A stretch of 12,754 nucleotides of DNA from Actinomycetota bacterium (GTDB lineage Bacteria > Actinomycetota > Thermoleophilia > Gaiellales > Gaiellaceae): contig JACDAS010000225.1 in assembly GCA_013695295.1 (NCBI GenBank), forward strand, positions 1 to 12,754. Direction: 5' to 3'. Below the pieces are notes generated by a model. It was not told the origin of the DNA. It was given only the letters and a program-made list of their open reading frames with translations, and ran no database searches. The translations under genes and the position numbers were made by a program. Of this stretch, positions 1 through 6,292 are shown piece after piece (positions within the stretch are counted from its first letter, which is position 1; the number at the start of each line of letters is the position of its first letter).

Positions 1-102
1 GAGCGCCTGCGCGATCGTCGAGGTCGCGCGCAGCACGTCCACGACGACGGCTACGGGTGCCGAGAGCGTCTCGGCCGGAGTGAACGCGACATGGACGCGC
101 AT
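1..102 (-). CDS. ComB-like 2-phosphosulfolactate phosphatase (partial, N-terminus only)
   Basis: The reverse strand reads 34 in-frame codons from ATG (102-100) to the window edge, beginning MRVHVAFTPAETL and continuing into VAVVVDVLRATSTIAQAL. The VVxDVLRATSTI segment (about residues 19-30) is the N-terminal signature of the ComB family, Mg-dependent phosphatases that remove phosphate from 2-phosphosulfolactate. In methanogens this serves coenzyme M synthesis; in bacteria the family is widespread and its substrate is often unproven. Only the first 34 residues are visible, so the rest of the domain cannot be checked. The gene is divergent from the rhomboid gene, with 32 bp between the two start codons. 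No good Shine-Dalgarno precedes the ATG, but a TAGCGT box lies 10 nt upstream on this strand. The family call rests on one short motif. Confidence 0.7.
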   Translation of the reverse strand, partial: MRVHVAFTPAETLSAPVAVVVDVLRATSTIAQAL

Positions 103-111
103 GCCCGCCGG

Positions 112-118
112 TACGCTA
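112..118. promoter_or_regulatory. candidate bidirectional -10 box between comB-like gene and rhomboid
   Basis: The only A/T-containing cluster in the 32-bp divergent gap reads TACGCT on the plus strand (112-117) and TAGCGT on the minus strand (118-113). Both fit the minimal TANNNT pattern of a -10 element. Predicted transcripts would have very short leaders, about 10 nt for rhomboid and a few nt for the comB-like gene. No recognisable -35 is seen. This is inferred from position and composition only. Confidence 0.3.
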
Positions 119-134
119 CTCGCGGCCCTGCCGA

Positions 135-974
135 ATGCCGACCTGCTACCGCCACCCGGACCGCGAAACCGGTCTCTCATGTTCGGACTGCGGACGTCCG
201 ATCTGCGTCGACTGCATGACCTCGGCACCGGTCGGGATCCGCTGCCCTGACCACTCCGGACGACCGGTCGGCGCCGCGCGCGTCGCCAGCACGGTGAGCC
301 GCTCTAGACTTGGCTCGACCCCCGCGATCGTGACGAAGGCGCTGATCGCAATCAACGTCGCGGTCTACTTCGTCGGAGTCGGCCAGGGCGTCGGGATCAA
401 CCAGCCGGGGGGTCGCCTCTTCGCGGACGGATGGCTCTACGGGCCGAGCGTCGCGAACGGCGACTGGTGGCGGCTGATCACGTCCGCCTTCCTGCACGCG
501 AATCTGCTCCACATCATCTTCAACATGCTCGCGCTCTGGTGGTTCGGCGCCGCCGTCGAGGCCGCGCTCGGGCGGTGGCGCTTCCTCGCGCTCTACGCCG
601 TCGGCGGCCTGGCCGGCTCGGCCGGCGCGCTGCTGGCGACCCCCACGGCCGTCACGGTCGGCGCCTCCGGCGCCATCTTCGGGATCCTCGGCTCGATGCT
701 GATCATCGAGTACCAGCAGACGGGCAGCTTCTCCGGGAACGCGCTGACCCTGATCGCGGTCAACCTCGCCTTCACCTTCGCGGTGCCGAACATCTCGATC
801 GGCGGCCACCTCGGCGGCCTCGTGGGCGGGATCCTCGGCACGCTGGCGCTTTCGCGCTTCGGCCGCGGGCACGCGGCCTACGGCCGCCTGGGAGCACTCG
901 GGTTCGCGGGCCTCGCCGCTATCGCCGTGGCCTCCGTGGCCGTCTCGTACTGGAAGGTCCGCGGGCTCGTCTGA
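135..974 (+). CDS. Rhomboid family intramembrane serine protease with N-terminal B-box-like zinc finger
   Basis: A 279-aa membrane protease. Residues 4-40 hold C4, H7, C16, C19, C24, C27, C37 and H40, the spacing of a B-box-like cross-brace zinc finger that often precedes rhomboid domains in actinobacteria. The rhomboid core follows from about residue 65. It has WWRLITSAFLH (111-121), the HxxxN element H126-N130, the catalytic serine in GASGA (S178), and the catalytic histidine in GGHLGG (H225). These form the Ser-His dyad that cleaves transmembrane substrates within the lipid bilayer. The last hydrophobic stretch (about 253-272) gives roughly seven membrane segments. The ATG at 135 is chosen because it places the complete zinc finger at the N-terminus, although no clear ribosome site precedes it. 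The substrate is unknown. Confidence 0.93.
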   Translation: MPTCYRHPDRETGLSCSDCGRPICVDCMTSAPVGIRCPDHSGRPVGAARVASTVSRSRLGSTPAIVTKALIAINVAVYFVGVGQGVGINQPGGRLFADGWLYGPSVANGDWWRLITSAFLHANLLHIIFNMLALWWFGAAVEAALGRWRFLALYAVGGLAGSAGALLATPTAVTVGASGAIFGILGSMLIIEYQQTGSFSGNALTLIAVNLAFTFAVPNISIGGHLGGLVGGILGTLALSRFGRGHAAYGRLGALGFAGLAAIAVASVAVSYWKVRGLV

Positions 975-1106
975 GGCGTTAGCCCCGTGACCCAGCTCTC
1001 CGTTGTCTTGATGATCGCGCCGGTGCTCGGCGAGGAAGCGTAGGACCCGGCCCAGTTGTCGACAGCTTGGATGCTGGCCGCGTATCGCTGCGGCCGAGGC
1101 TCGTCG
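975..1106 (+). other. Structured untranslated stretch downstream of rhomboid
   Basis: No convincing gene is seen here. The plus strand can fold: GGC-GTTA-GCC directly after the rhomboid stop (975-984), and a longer stem pairing about 1048-1055 with 1074-1080 (CGGCC/GGCCG with a bulge) enclosing the self-complementary TGTCGACA and a CAGC/GCTG hairpin (1063-1076). It runs into the terminator at 1107-1135. It is most simply the 3' untranslated region of the rhomboid transcript. A small RNA processed from it is possible but unproven. The minus strand stays open in two frames, with no start or family signature. Confidence 0.35.
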
Positions 1107-1135
1107 AGCGCCTCTGCAACGAGGCTTGATTTTTT
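1107..1135 (+). terminator. Intrinsic terminator of the rhomboid transcript
   Basis: GCCTC (1110-1114), a six-base loop TGCAAC, and GAGGC (1121-1125) form a stem, followed by TTGA and six T residues (1130-1135). This is the only T-run of that length in the GC-rich window. The stem core is only 5 bp, but a flanking AG/TT can extend it past a bulged C. It lies just before the stop of the convergent nfeD gene at 1146. A second GAGGC at 1096-1100 can pair with the same GCCTC, giving a competing hairpin. Confidence 0.65.
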
Positions 1136-1145
1136 CCGAACCGAG

Positions 1146-1589
1146 CTAGACCGGCTCGTCGATCGGCAGGACGATCGCCGTCACGCCCTCGACCCGTACG
1201 ACCTCGACCCGCGCGCCCGACGGGATCGCGGGCGCGTCCTCGAAGTAGGCCCGCGCGGTCCAGTACTCGGTGCCGATCCGCACCTGGCCGCGGCCTTCCC
1301 CCGCGTCGATCGGTTGCGTGACGACACCCCGGCGGCCCGCCAGCGTGTGGACGTTCGACTTGACGACCGGGCCGCGGAACATCCGCGTCGCGATCCGCCG
1401 GGTCAGGCCCATCCCGAGCAGCGAGACTCCGCAGAAGATGAGGACCTGGCTCCAGAGCGGGGCGCCGAGGCCGGCCACGATCGCGGCCGCCAGCCCGGCG
1501 ACGCCGAAGTAGACCGCGACGAAGGTGAGCGTCATCGCCTCGACGCCGAGCAGGACGACGCCGACGATCAGCCAGACGAGCCAGGCCAT
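1146..1589 (-). CDS. NfeD family short membrane protein (SPFH partner)
   Basis: A 147-aa protein of the short NfeD type. Three hydrophobic segments occupy about residues 3-19, 21-42 and 46-62. A C-terminal OB-fold domain (about 82-142) follows, with LAGRRGVV (83-90), GQVRIGTEYWTARA (101-114) and GARVEVVRVEG (125-135), the typical NfeD beta-barrel pattern. NfeD proteins are encoded beside SPFH/stomatin genes and are thought to help organise the same membrane microdomains. Here the SPFH gene lies upstream on the same strand, as expected, but 167 bp away rather than adjacent. The ATG is preceded directly by the stop codon of a candidate 43-codon ORF (TAGATG). Its own ribosome site is weak, so translation may depend on upstream ribosomes. 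Confidence 0.88.
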   Translation of the reverse strand: MAWLVWLIVGVVLLGVEAMTLTFVAVYFGVAGLAAAIVAGLGAPLWSQVLIFCGVSLLGMGLTRRIATRMFRGPVVKSNVHTLAGRRGVVTQPIDAGEGRGQVRIGTEYWTARAYFEDAPAIPSGARVEVVRVEGVTAIVLPIDEPV

Positions 1590-1721
1590 CTAAGGGCCTG
1601 TCCAAGAGGCGTGCCGGGCTCCCGCGCGACGAGCGGCGCGCTGCAGCGCCCTCAGTAGCCCCAATCCGCCCGCAGCTTGGGACTCCCTGCATCGTTGCAT
1701 CGCTTGCGTCTCGCACGCCAT
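1590..1721 (-). CDS. Candidate small ORF (43 aa) between SPFH gene and nfeD, uncertain
   Basis: An ATG at 1721-1719 opens 43 codons ending in TAG at 1592-1590, immediately next to the nfeD ATG. A strong AAAGGGAG ribosome-site match lies 10 nt upstream of the ATG. The product starts MACETQAMQRC and is Arg/Ala-rich with two Cys; I recognise no family and see no membrane segment. For it: the Shine-Dalgarno and the exact stop-start junction, which would suit translational coupling to nfeD. Against it: rare codons (CAA three times, CGA, CTA, TTG) and only about 70% G/C at third positions by my count, below its neighbours. It may be a leader peptide, a decayed gene or chance. Confidence 0.25.
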   Translation of the reverse strand: MACETQAMQRCRESQAAGGLGLLRALQRAARRAGARHASWTGP

Positions 1722-1756
1722 TGAGCGGCAGCTCCCTTTCAGACGGCCCCTAGGCC

Positions 1757-2680
1757 CTACTGCGAGGCCGTCGGACGGCCGTCCGTGCCCTTCGCAGTCT
1801 CCTGGCCCGCCTGGAACGCGGCGCCGAAGGCCGAAGCGGCGCCCATCGAGCCGAGCGCGTCCGACGGCAGCAGGAGGAGCTTCATCGACTGGCCGTTCGC
1901 CACCTGGGGCAGCGTCAGCAGGTACTGGTAGGCGAGGAGATCGGGTGTCGGGTTGCCGTCGTGGATCGCCTGGAACACCTGACGCGTGGCCTCGGCCTCA
2001 CCGACCGCGCGCAGGATCTTCGCCTCCTTCTCGCCCTCGGCCTTCAGGATCGCGCCGGCCCGCTGGCCCTCGGCGGTCAGGATCTGGGACTGCTTCTCGC
2101 CCTCGGCGTTCAAGATCGCGGCGCGCTTGTTCCGCTCGGCGCGCATCTGCATCTCCATCGCCTCCTGAATCGTCGCCGGCGGGTCGATCGACTTCAGCTC
2201 GATCCGGTTGACGCGGATCCCCCAGCGCTCGGTCGCCTCGTCAAGGACGATCCGGAGCTCGCTGTTGATCTTGTCGCGGGAGGTGAGGGCCTCCTCGAGC
2301 GAGAGCGAGCCGATCACGTTCCGGAGCGTCGTGATCGTCAGCTGTTCGACCGCGAGGAGCAGGTTCGCGACCTCGTAGGTGGCGCGGAACGGGTCGGTGA
2401 TCGTGAAGTAGAAGACCGTGTCGATCGAGATCGTCACGTTGTCCTGCGTGATCACCGGCTGCGGCTCGAAGGTGACCACCTGCTCGCGCAGGTCGACGAG
2501 CGGCCTCCGCAGGCGGTCGACGAACGGGATCAGGAGGTGCAGCCCCGGGTCGAGGGTCTTGGTGTACCGGCCGAGGCGCTCGACGATCCCGGCGCGAGCC
2601 TGCGGGATGATCCGCACCGCGCGCCCGACCACGATCAGGACCAGGAACAGAATTGCGAGGGCGACGATCAGGGCGACCAT
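1757..2680 (-). CDS. SPFH/stomatin-family (paraslipin-like) membrane protein
   Basis: A 307-aa protein with an N-terminal membrane anchor (about residues 2-20) and an SPFH/band 7 domain from about 23 to 175. The domain contains IPQARAGIVERLGRY (25-39), LDPGLHLLIPFVDR (43-56), PVITQDNVTISID (75-87) and WGIRVNRIELKSIDPP (153-168). A helical segment at 175-235 has repeated AEGE/AEGQ blocks (192-195, 203-206, 214-217), the coiled coil typical of stomatins and paraslipins. Such proteins form large membrane-bound oligomers in ordered lipid domains. The ATG at 2680 is supported by GGAGG (2689-2693) with 8-nt spacing. It lies 63 bp after the ppdK stop and may be co-transcribed with it; a TACACT box near the ppdK end could also serve as its own -10. 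The nfeD partner follows downstream. Confidence 0.92.
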   Translation of the reverse strand: MVALIVALAILFLVLIVVGRAVRIIPQARAGIVERLGRYTKTLDPGLHLLIPFVDRLRRPLVDLREQVVTFEPQPVITQDNVTISIDTVFYFTITDPFRATYEVANLLLAVEQLTITTLRNVIGSLSLEEALTSRDKINSELRIVLDEATERWGIRVNRIELKSIDPPATIQEAMEMQMRAERNKRAAILNAEGEKQSQILTAEGQRAGAILKAEGEKEAKILRAVGEAEATRQVFQAIHDGNPTPDLLAYQYLLTLPQVANGQSMKLLLLPSDALGSMGAASAFGAAFQAGQETAKGTDGRPTASQ

Positions 2681-2688
2681 GCGTAGGA

Positions 2689-2693
2689 CCTCC
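2689..2693 (-). promoter_or_regulatory. Shine-Dalgarno of the SPFH gene
   Basis: GGAGG on the minus strand, 8 nt before the ATG at 2680. It is one of the few canonical ribosome sites in the window and fixes the start; most other genes here rely on overlapping stops or lack a clear site. Confidence 0.75.
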
Positions 2694-2743
2694 GTCCGGG
2701 AGAGGAGCTGAGCGGGCGACGCCGCACGGCGAGTGTAGAGCCG

Positions 2744-5347
2744 TCAGCCCGCGGACGTGACCGCGACCACTCCCGCCTCCGCGAGCGCCGCCTGCGCGGC
2801 GGCGAGCCGCGCCAGCGGCACGCGGAAGGCCGAGCACGACACGTACTCGAGCCCGAGGGAGTGGCAGAACGCGACCGACGCGGCCTCGCCCCCGTGCTCG
2901 CCGCAGATGCCGAGTTTCAGCTCGGGCTTGACGCTGCGTCCCCGCTCGACGGCGATCCGCATCAGGTCGCCGACGCCGTCCTGGTCGATCGTCTCGAACG
3001 GGTCCCGCTCGAGGATCCCCTGCTCCAGGTAGGGGGCGAGGAACCGGCCGGCGTCGTCCCGCGAGAGCCCGAGCGCCGTCTGGGTCAGGTCGGTCGTCCC
3101 GAAGGAGAAGAAGTCGGCATGCTCGGCGATCTCGTCGGCGCGGATGCAGGCCCGGGGGAGCTCGATCATCGTCCCCACGAGGTAGTCGAGTGAGCCCTCC
3201 TCGGTGGCGGTCTCGACCGTGAGGTCTCGCAGCCGGGCGAGCTCCTCGCCGAAGCCCACCAGCGGGTGCATGATCTCGACGAGCGGCGCCTCACCGGTTC
3301 GCTCGCGCACCGCCAGGGCGGCGCGGACGATCGCGCGCACCTGCATCTCGTAGATCTCCGGGTGCAGCAGGCCCAGGCGGCAGGCCCGCCAGCCGAGCAT
3401 CGGGTTCGACTCCTGGAGCGCGCGGATCCGTTCCCGGACCCGCTCGTCGACGGCCTCCTCGAGGGGCGGCAGGAACTCGTGGAGCGGCCAGTCGAGCAGG
3501 CGGATCGTGACGGGCAGGCCGGCCATGGCCTCGAAGATCCCCTCGAAGTCGGCCTGCTGAATCGGCAGCAGGCGGTCGAGGACGGCGCGGCGGCCCTCCT
3601 CGTCGGCCGCAAGGATCATCTCCCGCACGAGCGGAAGCCGGTCGCCCTCCCTGAACATGTGCTCCGTCCGGCACAGCCCGATCCCCTCGGCTCCGAACTC
3701 CCGTGCCTTCGCGGCCTCCTCGGGCGTGTCCGCGTTGGCGCGCACCCGGAGCCGACGGATCTCGTCTGCCCAATCGAGGATCGTCTGGAAGTCTTCGTTG
3801 ATGCTCGGGGCGACGAGCGGCACCGCTCCGACGATCACCGCGCCGGAGCCGCCGTCGATCGTGATCAGGTCGCCCTCGCGAAGGTCGTGGCCCGCGAGCT
3901 TGGCCGTCCGGGCGGCGTTGTCGACGCTCAGCTCCTCGCAGCCGGTGATGCAGGGCGTGCCCATGCCGCGAGCCACGACCGCCGCGTGCGAGGTCAGCCC
4001 ACCGTGGGCGGTGAGGATCCCTGCAGCGTGGAGCATCCCGTGGAAGTCGTCCGGGGTCGTCTCCCAGCGCACGAGGATCACGGGCTCCCCCTCCTTGCCA
4101 CGCGCCTCGGCCGTGTCTGCGTCGAAGACCACGGCACCGCAGGCCGCGCCGGGCGACGCGTTCAGGCCCCTCGCCACCACCTCGACGTCGGCCTTCGGGT
4201 CGATCATCGGGTGCAGGAGCTGGTCGAGCTGGCCGGGGTCGATCCTCGCCACCGCCTCCTCGCGATCGATCAGCCCCTCCTCGACCATGCCCACAGCGCT
4301 CTTGAGAGCAGCCACCGCAGTGCGCTTGGCGCTGCGCGTCTGGAGGAGGTAGAGCTCGTCGTCCTCGACCGTGAACTCGATGTCCTGCACGTCGCGGTAG
4401 TGCTCCTCGAGCCGGCGCATCGTGGCCAGCAGCCGCTCGAAGGCCCGGGGCAGCCGCGCCTGCATCCGCTCGAGCGGCTCGGGTGTGCGAATACCCGCGA
4501 CCACGTCCTCGCCCTGTGCATCCGCGAGGAACTCGCCGTAGAGGCCGCTCTCGCCGGTCGACGGGTCGCGCGTGAAGCAGACGCCCGTGCCGGAGCGCTC
4601 GCCCTTGTTGCCGAAGACCATCTGGACCACGTTGACCGCCGTGCCGAGGTCGTCGGGGATCTCGTGAGCCCTGCGATAGACCTGCGCCCGCGGGGTCTCC
4701 CACGAGTCGAAGACGGCGCGGATCGCGCGCGTCAGCTGGGCGCGGGCGTCCTGGGCGAACGGGCCGCCGGTCTCCTGCGCGTAGAGGCCCTTGAACGTGT
4801 CGACCAGACCTTCCAGGTCCGTATCGGTGAGCTCGACGTCCTGCGAGACGCCCCGGGCGCGCTTCAGGCTCGCGAGCTCCTGCTCGAAGCGGTGCCCGTC
4901 GATTCCCTCGACCACCTCGCCGTACATCTGGATCAGCCGCCGGTAGGAGTCGTACGCAAAGCGCGGGTTGCCCGTGGCCGCGGCGAGCCCGGCGACGGCG
5001 TCGTCGTTCAGTCCCAGGTTCAGGATCGTGTCCATCATTCCCGGCATCGAGACGGCCGCGCCCGAGCGGACGGAGACGAGCAGCGGGTCGCGCGGGTCGC
5101 CGAAGCGCTTGCCCGTCTTCTCCTCGAGCGCGCGCAGGTGCTCGTCCACCTCGGCCTCGAGCCCGTCGGGCAGCCGGTTGCCCGCGACCATGTAGGCGCG
5201 GCAGGCGTCGGTCGTGATCGTGAAGCCGGCCGGGACGGGAACCCCGAGCGCCGTCATCTCCGCGAGGCCGGCCCCCTTGCCGCCGAGGAGCTCCTTGCCT
5301 CCGGCGGAAGGCTCGTCGAAGTCGTACACGTAGCGCGCGGCGGTCAT
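2744..5347 (-). CDS. ppdK: Pyruvate, phosphate dikinase
   Basis: An 867-aa cytoplasmic enzyme interconverting pyruvate + ATP + Pi and PEP + AMP + PPi. The start is ATG 5347 (MTAARYVYDFDE), because it overlaps the MOSC stop as ATGA; an in-frame start 17 codons earlier would run into the MOSC gene. Order: N-terminal ATP-grasp domain with GGKGAGLAEM (about 22-31), RSGAAVSMPGMMDT (about 94-107) and a DVQDIEFTVE nucleotide-site segment (about 319-328); swivelling phosphohistidine domain with TAHGGLTSHAAVVARG (H454, preceded by T452 and S453, the site modified by the regulatory protein); C-terminal PEP/pyruvate domain with R616, R654, E729 and catalytic Cys C815 in GICGEHGG. Length is near the usual 870-880. 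Oddities: FSFGTTDLTQ where the family normally has GTNDLTQ (T752), W620 in LLDWPLHEF, and RAC for RGC after R654. The regulator is encoded at 7229-8056. Confidence 0.96.
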   Translation of the reverse strand: MTAARYVYDFDEPSAGGKELLGGKGAGLAEMTALGVPVPAGFTITTDACRAYMVAGNRLPDGLEAEVDEHLRALEEKTGKRFGDPRDPLLVSVRSGAAVSMPGMMDTILNLGLNDDAVAGLAAATGNPRFAYDSYRRLIQMYGEVVEGIDGHRFEQELASLKRARGVSQDVELTDTDLEGLVDTFKGLYAQETGGPFAQDARAQLTRAIRAVFDSWETPRAQVYRRAHEIPDDLGTAVNVVQMVFGNKGERSGTGVCFTRDPSTGESGLYGEFLADAQGEDVVAGIRTPEPLERMQARLPRAFERLLATMRRLEEHYRDVQDIEFTVEDDELYLLQTRSAKRTAVAALKSAVGMVEEGLIDREEAVARIDPGQLDQLLHPMIDPKADVEVVARGLNASPGAACGAVVFDADTAEARGKEGEPVILVRWETTPDDFHGMLHAAGILTAHGGLTSHAAVVARGMGTPCITGCEELSVDNAARTAKLAGHDLREGDLITIDGGSGAVIVGAVPLVAPSINEDFQTILDWADEIRRLRVRANADTPEEAAKAREFGAEGIGLCRTEHMFREGDRLPLVREMILAADEEGRRAVLDRLLPIQQADFEGIFEAMAGLPVTIRLLDWPLHEFLPPLEEAVDERVRERIRALQESNPMLGWRACRLGLLHPEIYEMQVRAIVRAALAVRERTGEAPLVEIMHPLVGFGEELARLRDLTVETATEEGSLDYLVGTMIELPRACIRADEIAEHADFFSFGTTDLTQTALGLSRDDAGRFLAPYLEQGILERDPFETIDQDGVGDLMRIAVERGRSVKPELKLGICGEHGGEAASVAFCHSLGLEYVSCSAFRVPLARLAAAQAALAEAGVVAVTSAG

Positions 5348-6168
5348 GGACCCGGAATCTTCCCATGCCTGGCCCGGATCGGCGCCATCCCGGCGCACGA
5401 AACGACGTCCCCCACTGCGACCCTGCCGGGCCGGGCGACCTCGCCCCAGACCCCGAACGGCAGCGGCTCGCGGGTCTCGACCTCGGAGCGGTAGGCGGCG
5501 ATCGCGGCCAGGGTGTCGAGGTCGCGGATCCCCGTGTCGGGATTCTGCGTCGTAACCGCGCAGCGGCCGACGTGCGCGTGCAGGCGGACGGATGCCTCGC
5601 CGAGCTGGACGTCGCGGCCGAGCCAGTCGTCCTCCTCGTGCGCGTCGACACCCGAGACGCCGAACAGCATCCGGAACCGGCGGCCGTCGACCGGCGCCGC
5701 CACGCCGGCCGCAGCCGCCAGCGCTCCGAGCGAGGCCTCGGAGACGAGCGAGACCGTGCCCTGCCCGCCCCGGTCGACTCCGCCGCCGGGCGCGTCGACA
5801 CGCACGAGCCGAAGCGGCCGCCCTCCGAAGGCCGACAGTGCCCTTCCCCAGGGCCCCTCCAGGAGCCTCCCCTCCACCGGTCGCCCGTAGAAGTCGGCCA
5901 CGACCCGCTCTCCGGTCTCGACTGCTCCTGCGACCGTCTCGCCGGCCGGAAACGTGAGCGCCAGCCGCCCCGCAGCCTCGTCGTAGTCGGGCACGACGCC
6001 GACGAGCGGCCCGAGGCGCTTGCCGTTCAGCATCCGCCCGCCCGCGTCGAGCACGTAGAAGCGCCGGTTCTCCCAGACGCCCTCCGGCTCGAGCTCCACC
6101 GAGTCTCGGCGAACGAGGGCGAGACCCTTCACGGGCGCGATCGAGATCCAGGCGACCCGCGCGGGCAC
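5344..6168 (-). CDS. MOSC domain-containing protein (MOSC N-terminal barrel + MOSC domain)
   Basis: A 274-aa protein with a MOSC_N beta-barrel domain (about residues 1-120; IAPVKGLAL 10-18, WENRRFYVLDAGGRML 32-47) and a C-terminal MOSC domain (about 130-265). The conserved cysteine is in GRCAVTTQNPDTG (C203), the residue proposed to carry sulfur or bind the molybdenum cofactor. This architecture is seen in the C-terminus of molybdenum-cofactor sulfurases, in mARC and in YcbX-type proteins. There is no NifS-like cysteine desulfurase part and no ferredoxin domain. The start is GTG (6168-6166), with AGGA 7 nt upstream inside a TAGGAT box. Its TGA overlaps the ppdK ATG (ATGA), so the two are very likely translated together; the metabolic reason for that pairing is unclear. 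The substrate is unknown. Confidence 0.87.
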   Translation of the reverse strand: MPARVAWISIAPVKGLALVRRDSVELEPEGVWENRRFYVLDAGGRMLNGKRLGPLVGVVPDYDEAAGRLALTFPAGETVAGAVETGERVVADFYGRPVEGRLLEGPWGRALSAFGGRPLRLVRVDAPGGGVDRGGQGTVSLVSEASLGALAAAAGVAAPVDGRRFRMLFGVSGVDAHEEDDWLGRDVQLGEASVRLHAHVGRCAVTTQNPDTGIRDLDTLAAIAAYRSEVETREPLPFGVWGEVARPGRVAVGDVVSCAGMAPIRARHGKIPGP

Positions 6169-6174
6169 GGTCTC

Positions 6175-6180
6175 ATCCTA
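6175..6180 (-). promoter_or_regulatory. Candidate -10 box for the MOSC-ppdK operon (leaderless-type)
   Basis: TAGGAT on the minus strand, 6 nt before the GTG start. This matches the TANNNT position of leaderless promoters, where transcription starts at the start codon. The embedded AGGA could instead act as a ribosome site. The two readings cannot be separated from sequence. Confidence 0.4.
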
Positions 6181-6209
6181 GAAGCGAGGGTCTTTTCCCA
6201 CGCGCTCGT

Positions 6210-6227
6210 TCGGTCGGTTCAGACCGA
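6210..6227. promoter_or_regulatory. Inverted repeat TCGGTC-N6-GACCGA
   Basis: A perfect 6-bp inverted repeat (6210-6215 and 6222-6227, loop GGTTCA) in the gap between the divergent MOSC and metallo-hydrolase genes. It overlaps the edge of the larger dyad at 6226-6248. It may be part of a compound operator. Confidence 0.35.
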
Positions 6228-6248
6228 TCACGGGCAGAGCCCGCGATC
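6226..6248. promoter_or_regulatory. 23-bp near-perfect dyad, candidate operator
   Basis: Left arm GATC-A-CGGGC (6226-6235) and right arm GCCCG-C-GATC (6239-6248) around an AGA centre; nine of ten arm positions pair. It is roughly midway between the two divergent start codons (6168 and 6293). A site there could control both promoters. There is no adjacent T-run, so it does not look like a terminator. No regulator gene is in the window. Confidence 0.5.
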
Positions 6249-6274
6249 TGAGGCGGGCATCGCAAGCGACGCCC

Positions 6275-6280
6275 TAGGAT
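6275..6280 (+). promoter_or_regulatory. Candidate -10 box for the metallo-hydrolase gene
   Basis: TAGGAT, identical to the box in front of the divergent MOSC gene, ends 12 nt before the GTG at 6293 and would give a leader of about 5-6 nt. No convincing -35 is seen. The AGGA inside is 13 nt from the start, too far to be a good ribosome site. Confidence 0.4.
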
Positions 6281-6292
6281 CAGCAGCAGCCC

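Noticed and set aside
1041..1126. Possible tRNA or other known RNA in the rhomboid-nfeD gap
   Set aside because: No T-loop GTTCGA, acceptor stem or other hallmark of tRNA, SRP RNA or tmRNA could be found.
1689..1706. Short tandem-like GCATCGTT/GCATCGCT
   Set aside because: Two imperfect 8-base copies only, no further copies nearby; too little to call a repeat or an insertion target.
979..1716. A 245-codon minus-strand frame spanning nfeD and both flanking gaps
   Set aside because: It is out of frame with nfeD, is Arg-rich without motifs, and its N-terminal part is another frame of the spacer. The nfeD frame has clear membrane and OB-fold signatures.
1745..1756. GGCCCCTAGGCC after the SPFH stop as a terminator
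   Set aside because: The stem is only about 4-5 bp and no T-run follows on the minus strand.
1596..1756. Insertion-sequence remnant suggested by AGGGCCT near both ends of the SPFH-nfeD spacer
   Set aside because: The match is only seven bases in a GC-rich region, with no target duplication or transposase similarity.
5348..5398. Upstream in-frame start for ppdK adding 17 residues
   Set aside because: The extension has no family similarity and overlaps the end of the MOSC gene; ATG 5347 forms an ATGA overlap and gives the standard N-terminus.
3266..5494. A 742-codon open frame on the plus strand across ppdK
   Set aside because: It is antisense to a clear PPDK, has Arg/Asp/His/Val-rich composition without any domain, and arises because G/C-only third positions remove stops from the opposite strand. 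The same applies to the long plus-strand frames at 1961-2686, 5365-6837, 9413-11092 and 11198-11983.
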